Shown in pieces: positions 7,082-12,281 of a stretch of 12,281 nucleotides of DNA. A program made the translations under genes and the position numbers. How positions within the stretch are numbered: position 1 is the stretch's first letter; the number at the start of each line of letters is the position of its first letter. Source of the DNA: Candidatus Hermodarchaeota archaeon (lineage in GTDB: Archaea > Asgardarchaeota > Hermodarchaeia > Hermodarchaeales > Hermodarchaeaceae); contig JAEOSA010000041.1 of NCBI GenBank assembly GCA_016840595.1, forward strand, positions 1 to 12,281, written 5' to 3'. A model generated the notes under the pieces. That model was given only the letters and a program-made list of their open reading frames with translations. It was not told where the DNA came from and ran no database searches.

Positions 7082-7299
7082 GAAGTTGAATAGCTCCCAG
7101 TTATGTTTAAGAATCGCCTGTTCATGAAATTTTAATTACTTTTGAAGAGATTAAAAATACTCACAAGTACAGGTTTGGCATTGTCAGCATATTTGTCTTC
7201 GAAACCCAATAGAAAAGCAAATAACAGCAGGAAAAACGGCATGCTCGAACCTTAAGAAGCAACAGATTCGATTTGGTTAGGTCTTCAACATGTGAAAGA

Positions 7300-7725
7300 T
7301 CACAGATTTTCGACATGCTTTAGAATGCATTCTATAAACCGTTTGATATCTGTTAATTCCGTTTTTACGAATTCTAAAACTCGGACATTATCGACTTTCC
7401 CATAACTATGAACAAGCAAATTTCTAAATCGAGCCATGTCTGCCAGTTTTGCTGCGAGTTTAGAGGGAAGAAGTTTCTGTGTTGCAAGAATTTCAAAAAT
7501 CTCTGCATAGCTCTCTGCACGTTCGAAGTTTCTTGCAACCGAGATATGCGAAGCCAGGTCAATACACGCCTCAATAATTTCAAGCAATGAATACTTGACG
7601 GCCTGAACATCCTTGTAACTTTGAAGAAAATCCTTCTCGGTTATCTCCTTATATGCCGCAAGGAATTCTAAATTTCTCTCGATGATGTCCATTTTTCCTT
7701 GAATCATTGCCTTATCGATTGACAT
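7300..7725 (-). CDS. hepT: HepT-like HEPN toxin (DUF86 family)
   Basis: A 141-residue all-helical HEPN protein. The active-site motif RX4HXY is present as RNLLVHSY, with R101, H106 and Y108 near the C-terminus, as in HepT ribonuclease toxins. In characterised pairs the cognate MntA adds AMP to the tyrosine of this motif and so silences the toxin. The ATG at 7725 is preceded by GGAGGG six bases upstream, inside the end of the mntA frame, and the two genes overlap by 14 bases, so translation is probably coupled with the antitoxin made first. Residues look intact, so activity is plausible. Role (defence, persistence or plasmid-like stabilisation) is not decided by sequence. Confidence 0.88.
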   Translation of the reverse strand: MSIDKAMIQGKMDIIERNLEFLAAYKEITEKDFLQSYKDVQAVKYSLLEIIEACIDLASHISVARNFERAESYAEIFEILATQKLLPSKLAAKLADMARFRNLLVHSYGKVDNVRVLEFVKTELTDIKRFIECILKHVENL

Positions 7726-8113
7726 ATTGTGCCCTCCGGTGTTCCTCGAACAAGTCGTGGTATGGCTTGAAATCCATATATTGGGTCAAGATGCGTTGCT
7801 CAAATCTGATCCGGTGTTGTTCATCTCGCACAAAAACCACCCTAGCACCCTGTAGGATGTAAAAAAGGAAACGTAAAGAGCGGCCATTTAGAATCCGGAT
7901 ATCAAAGGACTTTCCCAACTCCTTCTCAAATTGCCCTGCCAGTCGAGCTTCATACAATGCATCTGGTGTAAAATTTTCTTCCAGTAACAGACCTATATCA
8001 ACATCATGGTAAATTTTACTTTTTAGGAATGACCCAAACACGTAAGCTACGCTGACCTCGGGGTGGTCTGTAAAAACCCGATCAGCTACATCCTGGATAT
8101 TTTTAATCATCAT
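7712..8113 (-). CDS. mntA: MntA-like nucleotidyltransferase antitoxin
   Basis: A 133-residue minimal nucleotidyltransferase of the pol-beta fold. The catalytic motif is GS (27-28), then D37-x-D39 in HDVDIGLL; D71 in FDIRIL fits the third carboxylate. The spacing between GS and DxD is eight residues, slightly shorter than the ten often quoted for MntA. In the family this enzyme AMPylates HepT. I take ATG 8113 (second choice GTG 8116) because the protein then has family length and a GAGGAG lies about 15 bases upstream. The open frame extends to 8239, but those extra residues look non-coding. It overlaps hepT by 14 bases, which supports a toxin-antitoxin operon. Confidence 0.85.
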   Translation of the reverse strand: MMIKNIQDVADRVFTDHPEVSVAYVFGSFLKSKIYHDVDIGLLLEENFTPDALYEARLAGQFEKELGKSFDIRILNGRSLRFLFYILQGARVVFVRDEQHRIRFEQRILTQYMDFKPYHDLFEEHRRAQYVNR

Positions 8114-8269
8114 CACGCAAGCATTCAACTCCTCACTTATAAACAGTATTCTTGAAATTATCAAGGTCTCTATATCCTGCCTAATAATTAGTTGAAAATT
8201 CCCTGTTCTGCAAAACAAACTTGTCTTCGACACTTGCATAGACTTGCAGATAACCCCAAAATATTTCTG

Positions 8270-8485
8270 CTACCTTATCATGCCCCACTCCACACGTTGG
8301 AAGACACGTTCTAAAGCATAGTAAAGAACGGTTTTTAGAAGATTAGCAATAAGAGTAATAATAATCGATGTTTCGATGCTTCCTGTAAAAAGCCATACAA
8401 TCAAATATGTGACAGCTAAGGCTATTACTCGCCAAATCGCTGCCTTGACTATTGAACGGGTACGTGTCTCTTTCAACTTTCCCAC
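8270..8485 (-). CDS. small DUF2061-type membrane protein
   Basis: 71 residues with the DUF2061 pattern: a basic N-terminus leading to RSIVKAAIWRVIA (about 10-22), a first membrane helix (about 16-34), the short turn TGSIETS, a second helix (about 39-58) and the closing YYALERVFQRV (about 55-65). Family function is unknown; members occur alone or attached to larger enzymes. The start is GTG 8485; TTG 8476 is possible because GGTGG lies between the two. A TATA box at 8528-8535 is well placed for a short leader. It lies 156 bases upstream of mntA on the same strand, too far to claim an operon. Confidence 0.82.
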   Translation of the reverse strand: MGKLKETRTRSIVKAAIWRVIALAVTYLIVWLFTGSIETSIIITLIANLLKTVLYYALERVFQRVEWGMIR

Positions 8486-8527
8486 CTAGCCCAAGATTAA
8501 ATCGGAATAAGGTTACACAGGCATTTG

Positions 8528-8535
8528 TATAAATA
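8528..8535 (-). promoter_or_regulatory. TATA box for the DUF2061 gene
   Basis: The minus strand reads TATTTATA within an AT-rich patch, about 45 bases before GTG 8485. Expected transcription start is near 8505, giving a leader of about 20 bases. Confidence 0.45.
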
Positions 8536-8630
8536 TGTGTCTAACAACACCGTCCACAAGTTGGTTACTTTTTTTGGTATATTTTTTCCCTTAGAGAAAA
8601 ATCACTTTTTTGTATATCAACTATCTAAGA

Positions 8631-8635
8631 AAAAC
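8631..8635 (-). terminator. possible T-run terminator after the winged-helix gene
   Basis: The minus strand has GTGTTTTTC about 30 bases beyond the stop at 8664. Archaeal termination often needs only such a T-run. The whole 8561-8660 stretch is AT-rich, so the signal is weak. Confidence 0.3.
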
Positions 8636-8663
8636 ACGAGTGAACTTTCTTATCCGCCTTTTC

Positions 8664-8918
8664 TTACCGGTTCATGCGGCGCTCCACGTGTCTCATGAAA
8701 AGGGTTTGTCGAAGGTCACTAAGATTAGGAACTCGAGAAATAGAGCCTTCTGAGACTAAACGCTTCAAAGCGTAACGAACCGTTCGTGGCGCTAAGTTCG
8801 TGGTTTCAACAATTTCCTTACTGGTCATTGGGCCATTTGCTTCTATAACACGAATGATTTTCGAAGCACTAGGCGGTTCCCTGTGGCTCCTAAACCATTT
8901 CACATTGCCACCCACCAT
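8664..8918 (-). CDS. small winged-helix DNA-binding protein
   Basis: 84 residues from ATG 8918 (TTG 8927 and GTG 8903 are also possible). Residues about 18-58 form a clear winged helix-turn-helix: SKIIRVIEANGPMTSKEI, then recognition helix LAPRTVRYALKRLVSEGSI, followed by a wing ending DLRQTLF (68-74). This resembles MarR/TrmB-like and HTH_24-type regulators. There is no ligand-binding or dimer domain, so it is a bare DNA-binding module. It is transcribed away from the membrane protein gene at 9223. A 10-base perfect palindrome at 8982-8991, about 65 bases before its start, is a candidate operator. Targets are unknown; autoregulation or control of the divergent gene is the simplest idea. Confidence 0.8.
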   Translation of the reverse strand: MVGGNVKWFRSHREPPSASKIIRVIEANGPMTSKEIVETTNLAPRTVRYALKRLVSEGSISRVPNLSDLRQTLFMRHVERRMNR

Positions 8919-8981
8919 GAATCTCAATCCCGTATTTTAAAGCGTTTCTATTACTGCATTACAGAAGATTAACGCTTGGTA

Positions 8982-8991
8982 TACTATAGTA
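8982..8991. promoter_or_regulatory. palindromic operator candidate
   Basis: TACTATAGTA is a perfect 10-base inverted repeat, set inside GGTA-x8-TACC. It lies between the winged-helix gene and the divergent membrane protein gene, where an autoregulatory site would be expected. Ten bases of palindrome can arise by chance in AT-rich DNA. Confidence 0.35.
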
Positions 8992-9036
8992 CCCTTTTTA
9001 AAATTGCCCTGATGGTGTGAAAAAAACCACTTCAAC

Positions 9037-9046
9037 CTATATAAAG
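9037..9046. promoter_or_regulatory. strong TATA-like element in the divergent region
   Basis: CTATATAAAG is the best TATA match in this intergenic stretch and reads acceptably on both strands. Rightward, transcription would begin near 9068, about 155 bases before GTG 9223. Leftward it would begin near 9012 and pass through the palindrome into the winged-helix gene. No small reading frame or RNA fold is evident just downstream. Confidence 0.4.
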
Positions 9047-9172
9047 GGTCAACAACTTCCATCCAAATGAACTAGAAGTAAAATTGAAGTTCAGTTCTAT
9101 TTTCTTCACACAGAATTTCTTTACGATAACGTTAATTGTCCCTGTTGAATTGGTTCCGCTCAAAACAAGCTC

Positions 9173-9180
9173 TTTTTAAT
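9173..9180 (+). promoter_or_regulatory. TATA-like element for the membrane protein gene
   Basis: TTTTTAAT, preceded by AAGCTC, lies about 45 bases before GTG 9223. That would place the transcript start near 9203 with a leader of about 20 bases. Confidence 0.4.
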
Positions 9181-9222
9181 GCCATAACTTAGGTAATATG
9201 AACCCTCATTTTGGTGGTTGTA

Positions 9223-9759
9223 GTGGCAAAACAATTTCGGCGCATTGGTTGGTTTCTAGCCACACATCTTTTTACTGGGCTTTTGACTTTCCTTGCGATG
9301 TACGGTGTTGCCAATATCGGCCTCGTGTTCCCAGTAACCCCTTTTGAGATGCTTCTAGTGTATTCTTGGGTATTGACCTTATTCATTCTACCAATTCAAG
9401 CCGGTATTCAGATCTGGAGTCTTCTCCGAATTGAACCTACACCATTTCTCATCGTCTACTATTTCCAGTACGATTCGACAACCAATCTCCCCCATCGATT
9501 CTTAGATCCCGTGGAAAGTCGAATTGGATTATTCACCATCATCCTATTGCTCATCGGTGGAATCGTAGCATGGCCCATCTACTCATTCTACGGGGCGTTC
9601 CTCCTGTTAGTAAGATTCGGACCACTTCTTTTTACGCTTGAATTTGTCATCTTGTTCATTCAGGGGCTAGCTGTCGGAGTTGCTGCTCTTTTTGTTACTT
9701 ACTTCATCCTTGCATCATTAGCCATTCTCATTCTTCAATGGCGTAGAAAACGTCGATGA
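9223..9759 (+). CDS. multi-spanning membrane protein of unknown function
   Basis: 178 residues with no family I recognise. Hydrophobic segments lie near 9-30, 41-63, 101-125 and 138-170, the last long enough for two helices. A polar loop (about 68-100, containing EPTP and DPVESR) lies between segments two and three. The tail RRKRR (174-178) should stay in the cytoplasm. I see no catalytic or metal-binding motif. GTG 9223 is chosen because GGTGG at 9213-9217 sits five bases upstream; TTG 9211 and GTG 9214 are also in frame. It converges on the aminotransferase gene with only 38 bases between them and diverges from the winged-helix gene, which could regulate it. Confidence 0.75.
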   Translation: MAKQFRRIGWFLATHLFTGLLTFLAMYGVANIGLVFPVTPFEMLLVYSWVLTLFILPIQAGIQIWSLLRIEPTPFLIVYYFQYDSTTNLPHRFLDPVESRIGLFTIILLLIGGIVAWPIYSFYGAFLLLVRFGPLLFTLEFVILFIQGLAVGVAALFVTYFILASLAILILQWRRKRR

Positions 9760-9797
9760 AATTCTTTGGTTTACCGAAAAATGGGTAAAGTAAGGGA

Positions 9798-11084
9798 CTA
9801 GGAAAGTGTGTCCTTTAGCAATCCACCTAGCTTGCGAACACCTGTATCAATCACATCAGCTGTCGTATACGAATAGCTAATCCGCATTGTGTTCAGCGAT
9901 CGTTCAACTGGCACTAAGTTCTTCTTTTCAGGACGATAACTAAGCCCCATCAAAGGATAGAAGGCAACTCCTGGAACGAAGATGATGTCATTAGGTAAAG
10001 CCACCGTTTCAAGGAATTGCTTAGCATCAAATGTCTTATCATCGCTCTCCCACCAGATGAAAAATCCGCCAGTTGGATCAGTACGTTTCCCTGCTGGGAA
10101 GGTTTCATCAATGGCCTTCCCCATTACACTAGCTCGTTTCTGATATGTTTTAAGGGCTTCTGGTAAAACCTTATCAATGTATTTCCGGTAATAAATGTCC
10201 AACATCCGCTGAACGATTGTTGGGCTTGCGAGATCTAAATAGCCTTTATCCTTGTTGACATGTTCACGGACCCTTGGGGGAAAGACACTGTAACCAATCC
10301 TTACAACAGCTGCCTCTTTACTCGATGTTCGTAGATATGCCACATACTTGTTCTCAGTATCCATAGCTTTGATAGGTGGTTCATGGGGACCTTTGAATTG
10401 AATCTCCCGATACGCTGCATCTTCAACAATCATGACATGATGTTCTTGGGCTATTTCGAAGAGTGCTTCTCGTCGTTTCTTTGGTATGGTCGTTCCTTTC
10501 GGGTTATCAGAATCAGGGACTACATAAATCATTTCAGGCTTCTTTCCTAGCTCCTTCTTACAGACCTTAATGGCTTCTTCGAAGTATTCAGGAATGCCAC
10601 CCTGCAAATCCGTGGGTACAGTAACAATCCGTGCTCCCAACTTAACGGCGGGCATTAAGAAACCCAGGTATGCAGGACTTGTTGTGAGAATCACATCATC
10701 CTGATCAATGCAAGTATCAATGATTGCATACAATGCTTGTTGGGAGCCAGTAGTAATCGTCACATCATCCTCAGGGTGTTCGGCATCTAATTGTATCCCG
10801 TCCTTCTCGATCAAACGCTTCGCAAGGGTCTTCCTGAGGAATGCTTTCCCCATCGTAGCTCCATAGTTCCAATCATCAATGGGGCGCTCCTCATTTCCTT
10901 TTTTAATCTCAGTTAGCTGTTCGTTTCCCAGTTCAATGAGAATTTTCGCCAGTGTTTCCAGAGGTAAAGCCCCTGGTTTTCCGCCCCCAAAATAGTAGGG
11001 AACGTTATATTTCAAGAGCCGACGAATCTCTGATTCAGGGATGAATTGCGTCCAAGCTGCAAAATCATATGGTTCCTTGGGCAT
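9798..11084 (-). CDS. fold-type I PLP-dependent aminotransferase
   Basis: 428 residues with the full class I/II aminotransferase set: GSQQAL (113-118) for the PLP phosphate, NPKG with N194, EDAAYREI with D222 and Y225, SSK with K256 as the Schiff-base lysine followed by RIGY, and R401 in NTMRISYS for the substrate carboxylate. The variant NPKG in place of NPTG and the early WNYGATMGKAFLR (72-84) resemble the LysN/Aro8-like and MocR-domain branch, which act on aromatic, 2-aminoadipate or branched-chain amino acids; I cannot choose among them. The N-terminus has no DNA-binding domain, so it is an enzyme only. ATG 11084 has only a weak TGAG upstream. It follows the GTPase gene on the same strand after an 88-base gap that holds its own TATA-like site. 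Confidence 0.92.
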   Translation of the reverse strand: MPKEPYDFAAWTQFIPESEIRRLLKYNVPYYFGGGKPGALPLETLAKILIELGNEQLTEIKKGNEERPIDDWNYGATMGKAFLRKTLAKRLIEKDGIQLDAEHPEDDVTITTGSQQALYAIIDTCIDQDDVILTTSPAYLGFLMPAVKLGARIVTVPTDLQGGIPEYFEEAIKVCKKELGKKPEMIYVVPDSDNPKGTTIPKKRREALFEIAQEHHVMIVEDAAYREIQFKGPHEPPIKAMDTENKYVAYLRTSSKEAAVVRIGYSVFPPRVREHVNKDKGYLDLASPTIVQRMLDIYYRKYIDKVLPEALKTYQKRASVMGKAIDETFPAGKRTDPTGGFFIWWESDDKTFDAKQFLETVALPNDIIFVPGVAFYPLMGLSYRPEKKNLVPVERSLNTMRISYSYTTADVIDTGVRKLGGLLKDTLS

Positions 11085-11157
11085 TGAAAATCAACTCAGG
11101 TAACAAGGTGCCTAATGTTGAAACCTGCTTCCTAATAGAGTTTATTACTTTATTGCG

Positions 11158-11167
11158 TATTTAAAAA
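11158..11167 (-). promoter_or_regulatory. TATA-like element for the aminotransferase gene
   Basis: The minus strand reads TTTTTAAATA just past the stop of the GTPase gene, about 75 bases before ATG 11084. The same T-run could also terminate the GTPase transcript. A second AT-rich patch at 11141-11154 is an alternative TATA site. Confidence 0.35.
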
Positions 11168-11172
11168 GCGGA

Positions 11173-11697
11173 CTAGAGTTCCAGTTTGTCAATGATGGCT
11201 TGGGTAATAGTTTCAAAAGCTTCGTCAATCCCTTCCCCATTCATTGCACTTGTTTCTACATATTTACATCCGTAGCGTTCAATCCATGATTCAATATCTG
11301 CTTCTTTCACTACCCGTTTCTTCTTGGCATCTGCCTTGTTGCCAACTAAAAGGACTACAACATCACCGGCGTTTTCTTTGACTTCACGCATCCATGCCTC
11401 AACGGCTTCGAGTGTATCAATTCGTGTTAGATCAAAAACGATCATGGCGCCATCAGTTTGTTTATAGAAACTAGATCGATAGGGTGCAAATCGCTCCTGA
11501 CTGGCAATATCCCAAATAATGAGTCGGCTTACCTTCTCTCCTACTTCAACGATTTTGTAAGCAAAATCGACACCAATAGAGGCTTTGTATTCCCTTTCAA
11601 ACCTGTTTTCGACATACTTGAGGATAATACTAGTCTTCCCGACGGCAGGGTCGCCGACAAGGAGAATCTTGAACTCATAGTAAGGTTGCTTTGCCAT
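11173..11697 (-). CDS. Ras/Rab-like small GTPase (eukaryote-like)
   Basis: 174 residues covering a complete small-GTPase fold. G1 is GDPAVGKT (15-22). Switch I is YKASIGVDF, with S40 at the position of the invariant Thr of Rab. G3 is WDIASQERF, with D63 and Q67 kept but Ser66 replacing the conserved Gly. G4 is NKAD (120-123) and G5 is ETSA (148-151). The order and wording (SIGVDF, WDxAxQERF, FDLT) are closest to the Rab/Ras branch of eukaryote-like GTPases that are abundant in Asgard archaea. There is no C-terminal Cys, so no prenyl anchor is expected. ATG 11697 has GGGTG seven bases upstream and a TATA box at 11734-11741. No GAP, GEF or roadblock gene is present nearby. Confidence 0.93.
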   Translation of the reverse strand: MAKQPYYEFKILLVGDPAVGKTSIILKYVENRFEREYKASIGVDFAYKIVEVGEKVSRLIIWDIASQERFAPYRSSFYKQTDGAMIVFDLTRIDTLEAVEAWMREVKENAGDVVVLLVGNKADAKKKRVVKEADIESWIERYGCKYVETSAMNGEGIDEAFETITQAIIDKLEL

Positions 11698-11733
11698 TGT
11701 TTCGCACCCGGCTAATTTACCTTGCTTTTTTTC

Positions 11734-11741
11734 TTATTAAA
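11734..11741 (-). promoter_or_regulatory. TATA box for the small GTPase gene
   Basis: The minus strand reads TTTAATAA in an AT-rich context. Spacing predicts a start near 11711 and a 14-base leader containing GGGTG (11709-11705) as ribosome binding site. Confidence 0.45.
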
Positions 11742-11813
11742 CTAGTCGTAACCCACTATCCTTTCCCCAAGGTTTTAAGAACACCTCGGAGTAGTGGATT
11801 TTCCTTCAACATC

Positions 11814-12281
11814 TTAATTCACGCCATCCTCTTCAGTTGACAATTCTTTCCAACCCTTAGTTCGGAAGAAGTCATAGAAACTTGCTTCAATAACGCTCAG
11901 TTCAATGGGCTCCCAATCCTGTTCTCGGAGCGCTTGAAGAAGATCAGGAAGTTGTTTGTGAGGTTCCTCCACAAAAACCTTGAGACTCCCCCGCCCTGAT
12001 CGAATTGTATTTTCTACAAATGGGATTGCATTCATTTGACGAATCATCTCTTCACTTAGCCGATTAAAAGTAACCTCGATGGCTTCGCCACCTCCAGTTA
12101 ACGATCGAACGAGCTCATCAGGATGACCCTGTAAGGAGATTTGACCTTTCTCTAGAAGAACAACCCGGCTACAATATTCAACCACTTCAAGATCATGTGA
12201 AATTAACACCATTGAAGTTCCATAGTGGAAGTTAAGCTGTTTGAGATAATTGAGGAGTTCATGTCGGAGATGGGCATCAAG
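11814..12281 (-). CDS. ABC transporter ATPase, C-terminal part (cut by window edge)
   Basis: The reading frame is open to the end of the window, giving the last 155 residues of an ATPase. The visible part begins in the D-loop (LDAHLRHEL), followed by the switch segment VLISHDLEVVEYCSRVVLLEKGQ with an intact His. A mixed alpha/beta tail follows, with IEVTFNRL and a closing ELSVIEASFYDFF, resembling the DUF4162-type C-terminal domain of ABC-2 (CcmA/NatA-like) exporters. Walker A, Walker B and the signature lie outside the window. The stop is TAA at 11816-11814. No permease gene follows on this strand before the GTPase gene, so its membrane partner is presumably upstream, beyond the edge. Confidence 0.88.
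   Translation of the reverse strand, partial: LDAHLRHELLNYLKQLNFHYGTSMVLISHDLEVVEYCSRVVLLEKGQISLQGHPDELVRSLTGGGEAIEVTFNRLSEEMIRQMNAIPFVENTIRSGRGSLKVFVEEPHKQLPDLLQALREQDWEPIELSVIEASFYDFFRTKGWKELSTEEDGVN

Noticed and set aside
7291..7304. Hairpin TGTGA-loop-TCACA as terminator of the dpp operon
   Set aside because: The stem is only five pairs, it is over 200 bases past dppF and it overlaps the end of hepT.
8114..8239. N-terminal extension of the MntA frame
   Set aside because: It would make the protein 42 residues longer than the family, its residues show no domain, and a good ATG lies at 8113.
8561..8660. Inverted repeat around GTATA in the AT-rich spacer
   Set aside because: Only a few scattered positions match; it is explained by AT-rich composition.
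1..12281. CRISPR array, insertion sequence, transposase or integrase
   Set aside because: No regularly spaced repeats, terminal inverted repeats, or DDE, serine or tyrosine recombinase motifs were seen on either strand.

Overview
The window most likely comes from an archaeon, probably an Asgard (Promethearchaeota) lineage. A Ras/Rab-type small GTPase reads through the eukaryote-like G1 to G5 boxes. TATA-type promoters sit 20-60 bases before several genes, and Shine-Dalgarno sites are present. MntA/HepT and DUF2061-type genes fit a prokaryote. The exact lineage cannot be fixed from this sequence alone.

Layout, left to right. (1) 20-766 (+) is a class I SAM-dependent methyltransferase. (2) 775-807 (-) is the 3' end of a tRNA (T-arm, acceptor strand, CCA) with no matching 5' half in the window, followed by an unrecognised 206-aa gene at 986-1606 (+). 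(3) 1607-2011 has no gene but holds the promoter of a four-gene Dpp/Opp-type ABC transporter operon (dppB, dppC, dppD, dppF; 2012-7081, +). (4) 7300-8918 (-) carries a HepT/MntA HEPN-nucleotidyltransferase pair, a small DUF2061-type membrane protein and a small winged-helix protein. (5) 9223-9759 (+) is a multi-spanning membrane protein of unknown role, divergent from the winged-helix gene. (6) 9798-11697 (-) holds a fold-type I PLP aminotransferase and a Ras/Rab-like GTPase. (7) 11814-12281 (-) is the C-terminal part of an ABC ATPase that runs off the window.

The most interesting element is the transporter. Its DppC permease carries about 415 extra residues between TM1 and TM2. They lie on the extracytoplasmic side, look like two related beta-rich modules and hold eight N-glycosylation sequons. 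No substrate-binding protein gene is present in the window, so this built-in ectodomain may replace or dock the binding protein. The two ATPases are also unusual: both lack the switch histidine (Asn in DppD, Gly in DppF), DppF has Lys in place of the Q-loop Gln, and DppD has a degenerate signature motif. One of the two composite ATP sites should therefore be strongly degenerate. Other points of note are the GTPase G3 box reading DIASQ instead of DxAGQ, and the solitary tRNA 3' end, which may be an integration scar.
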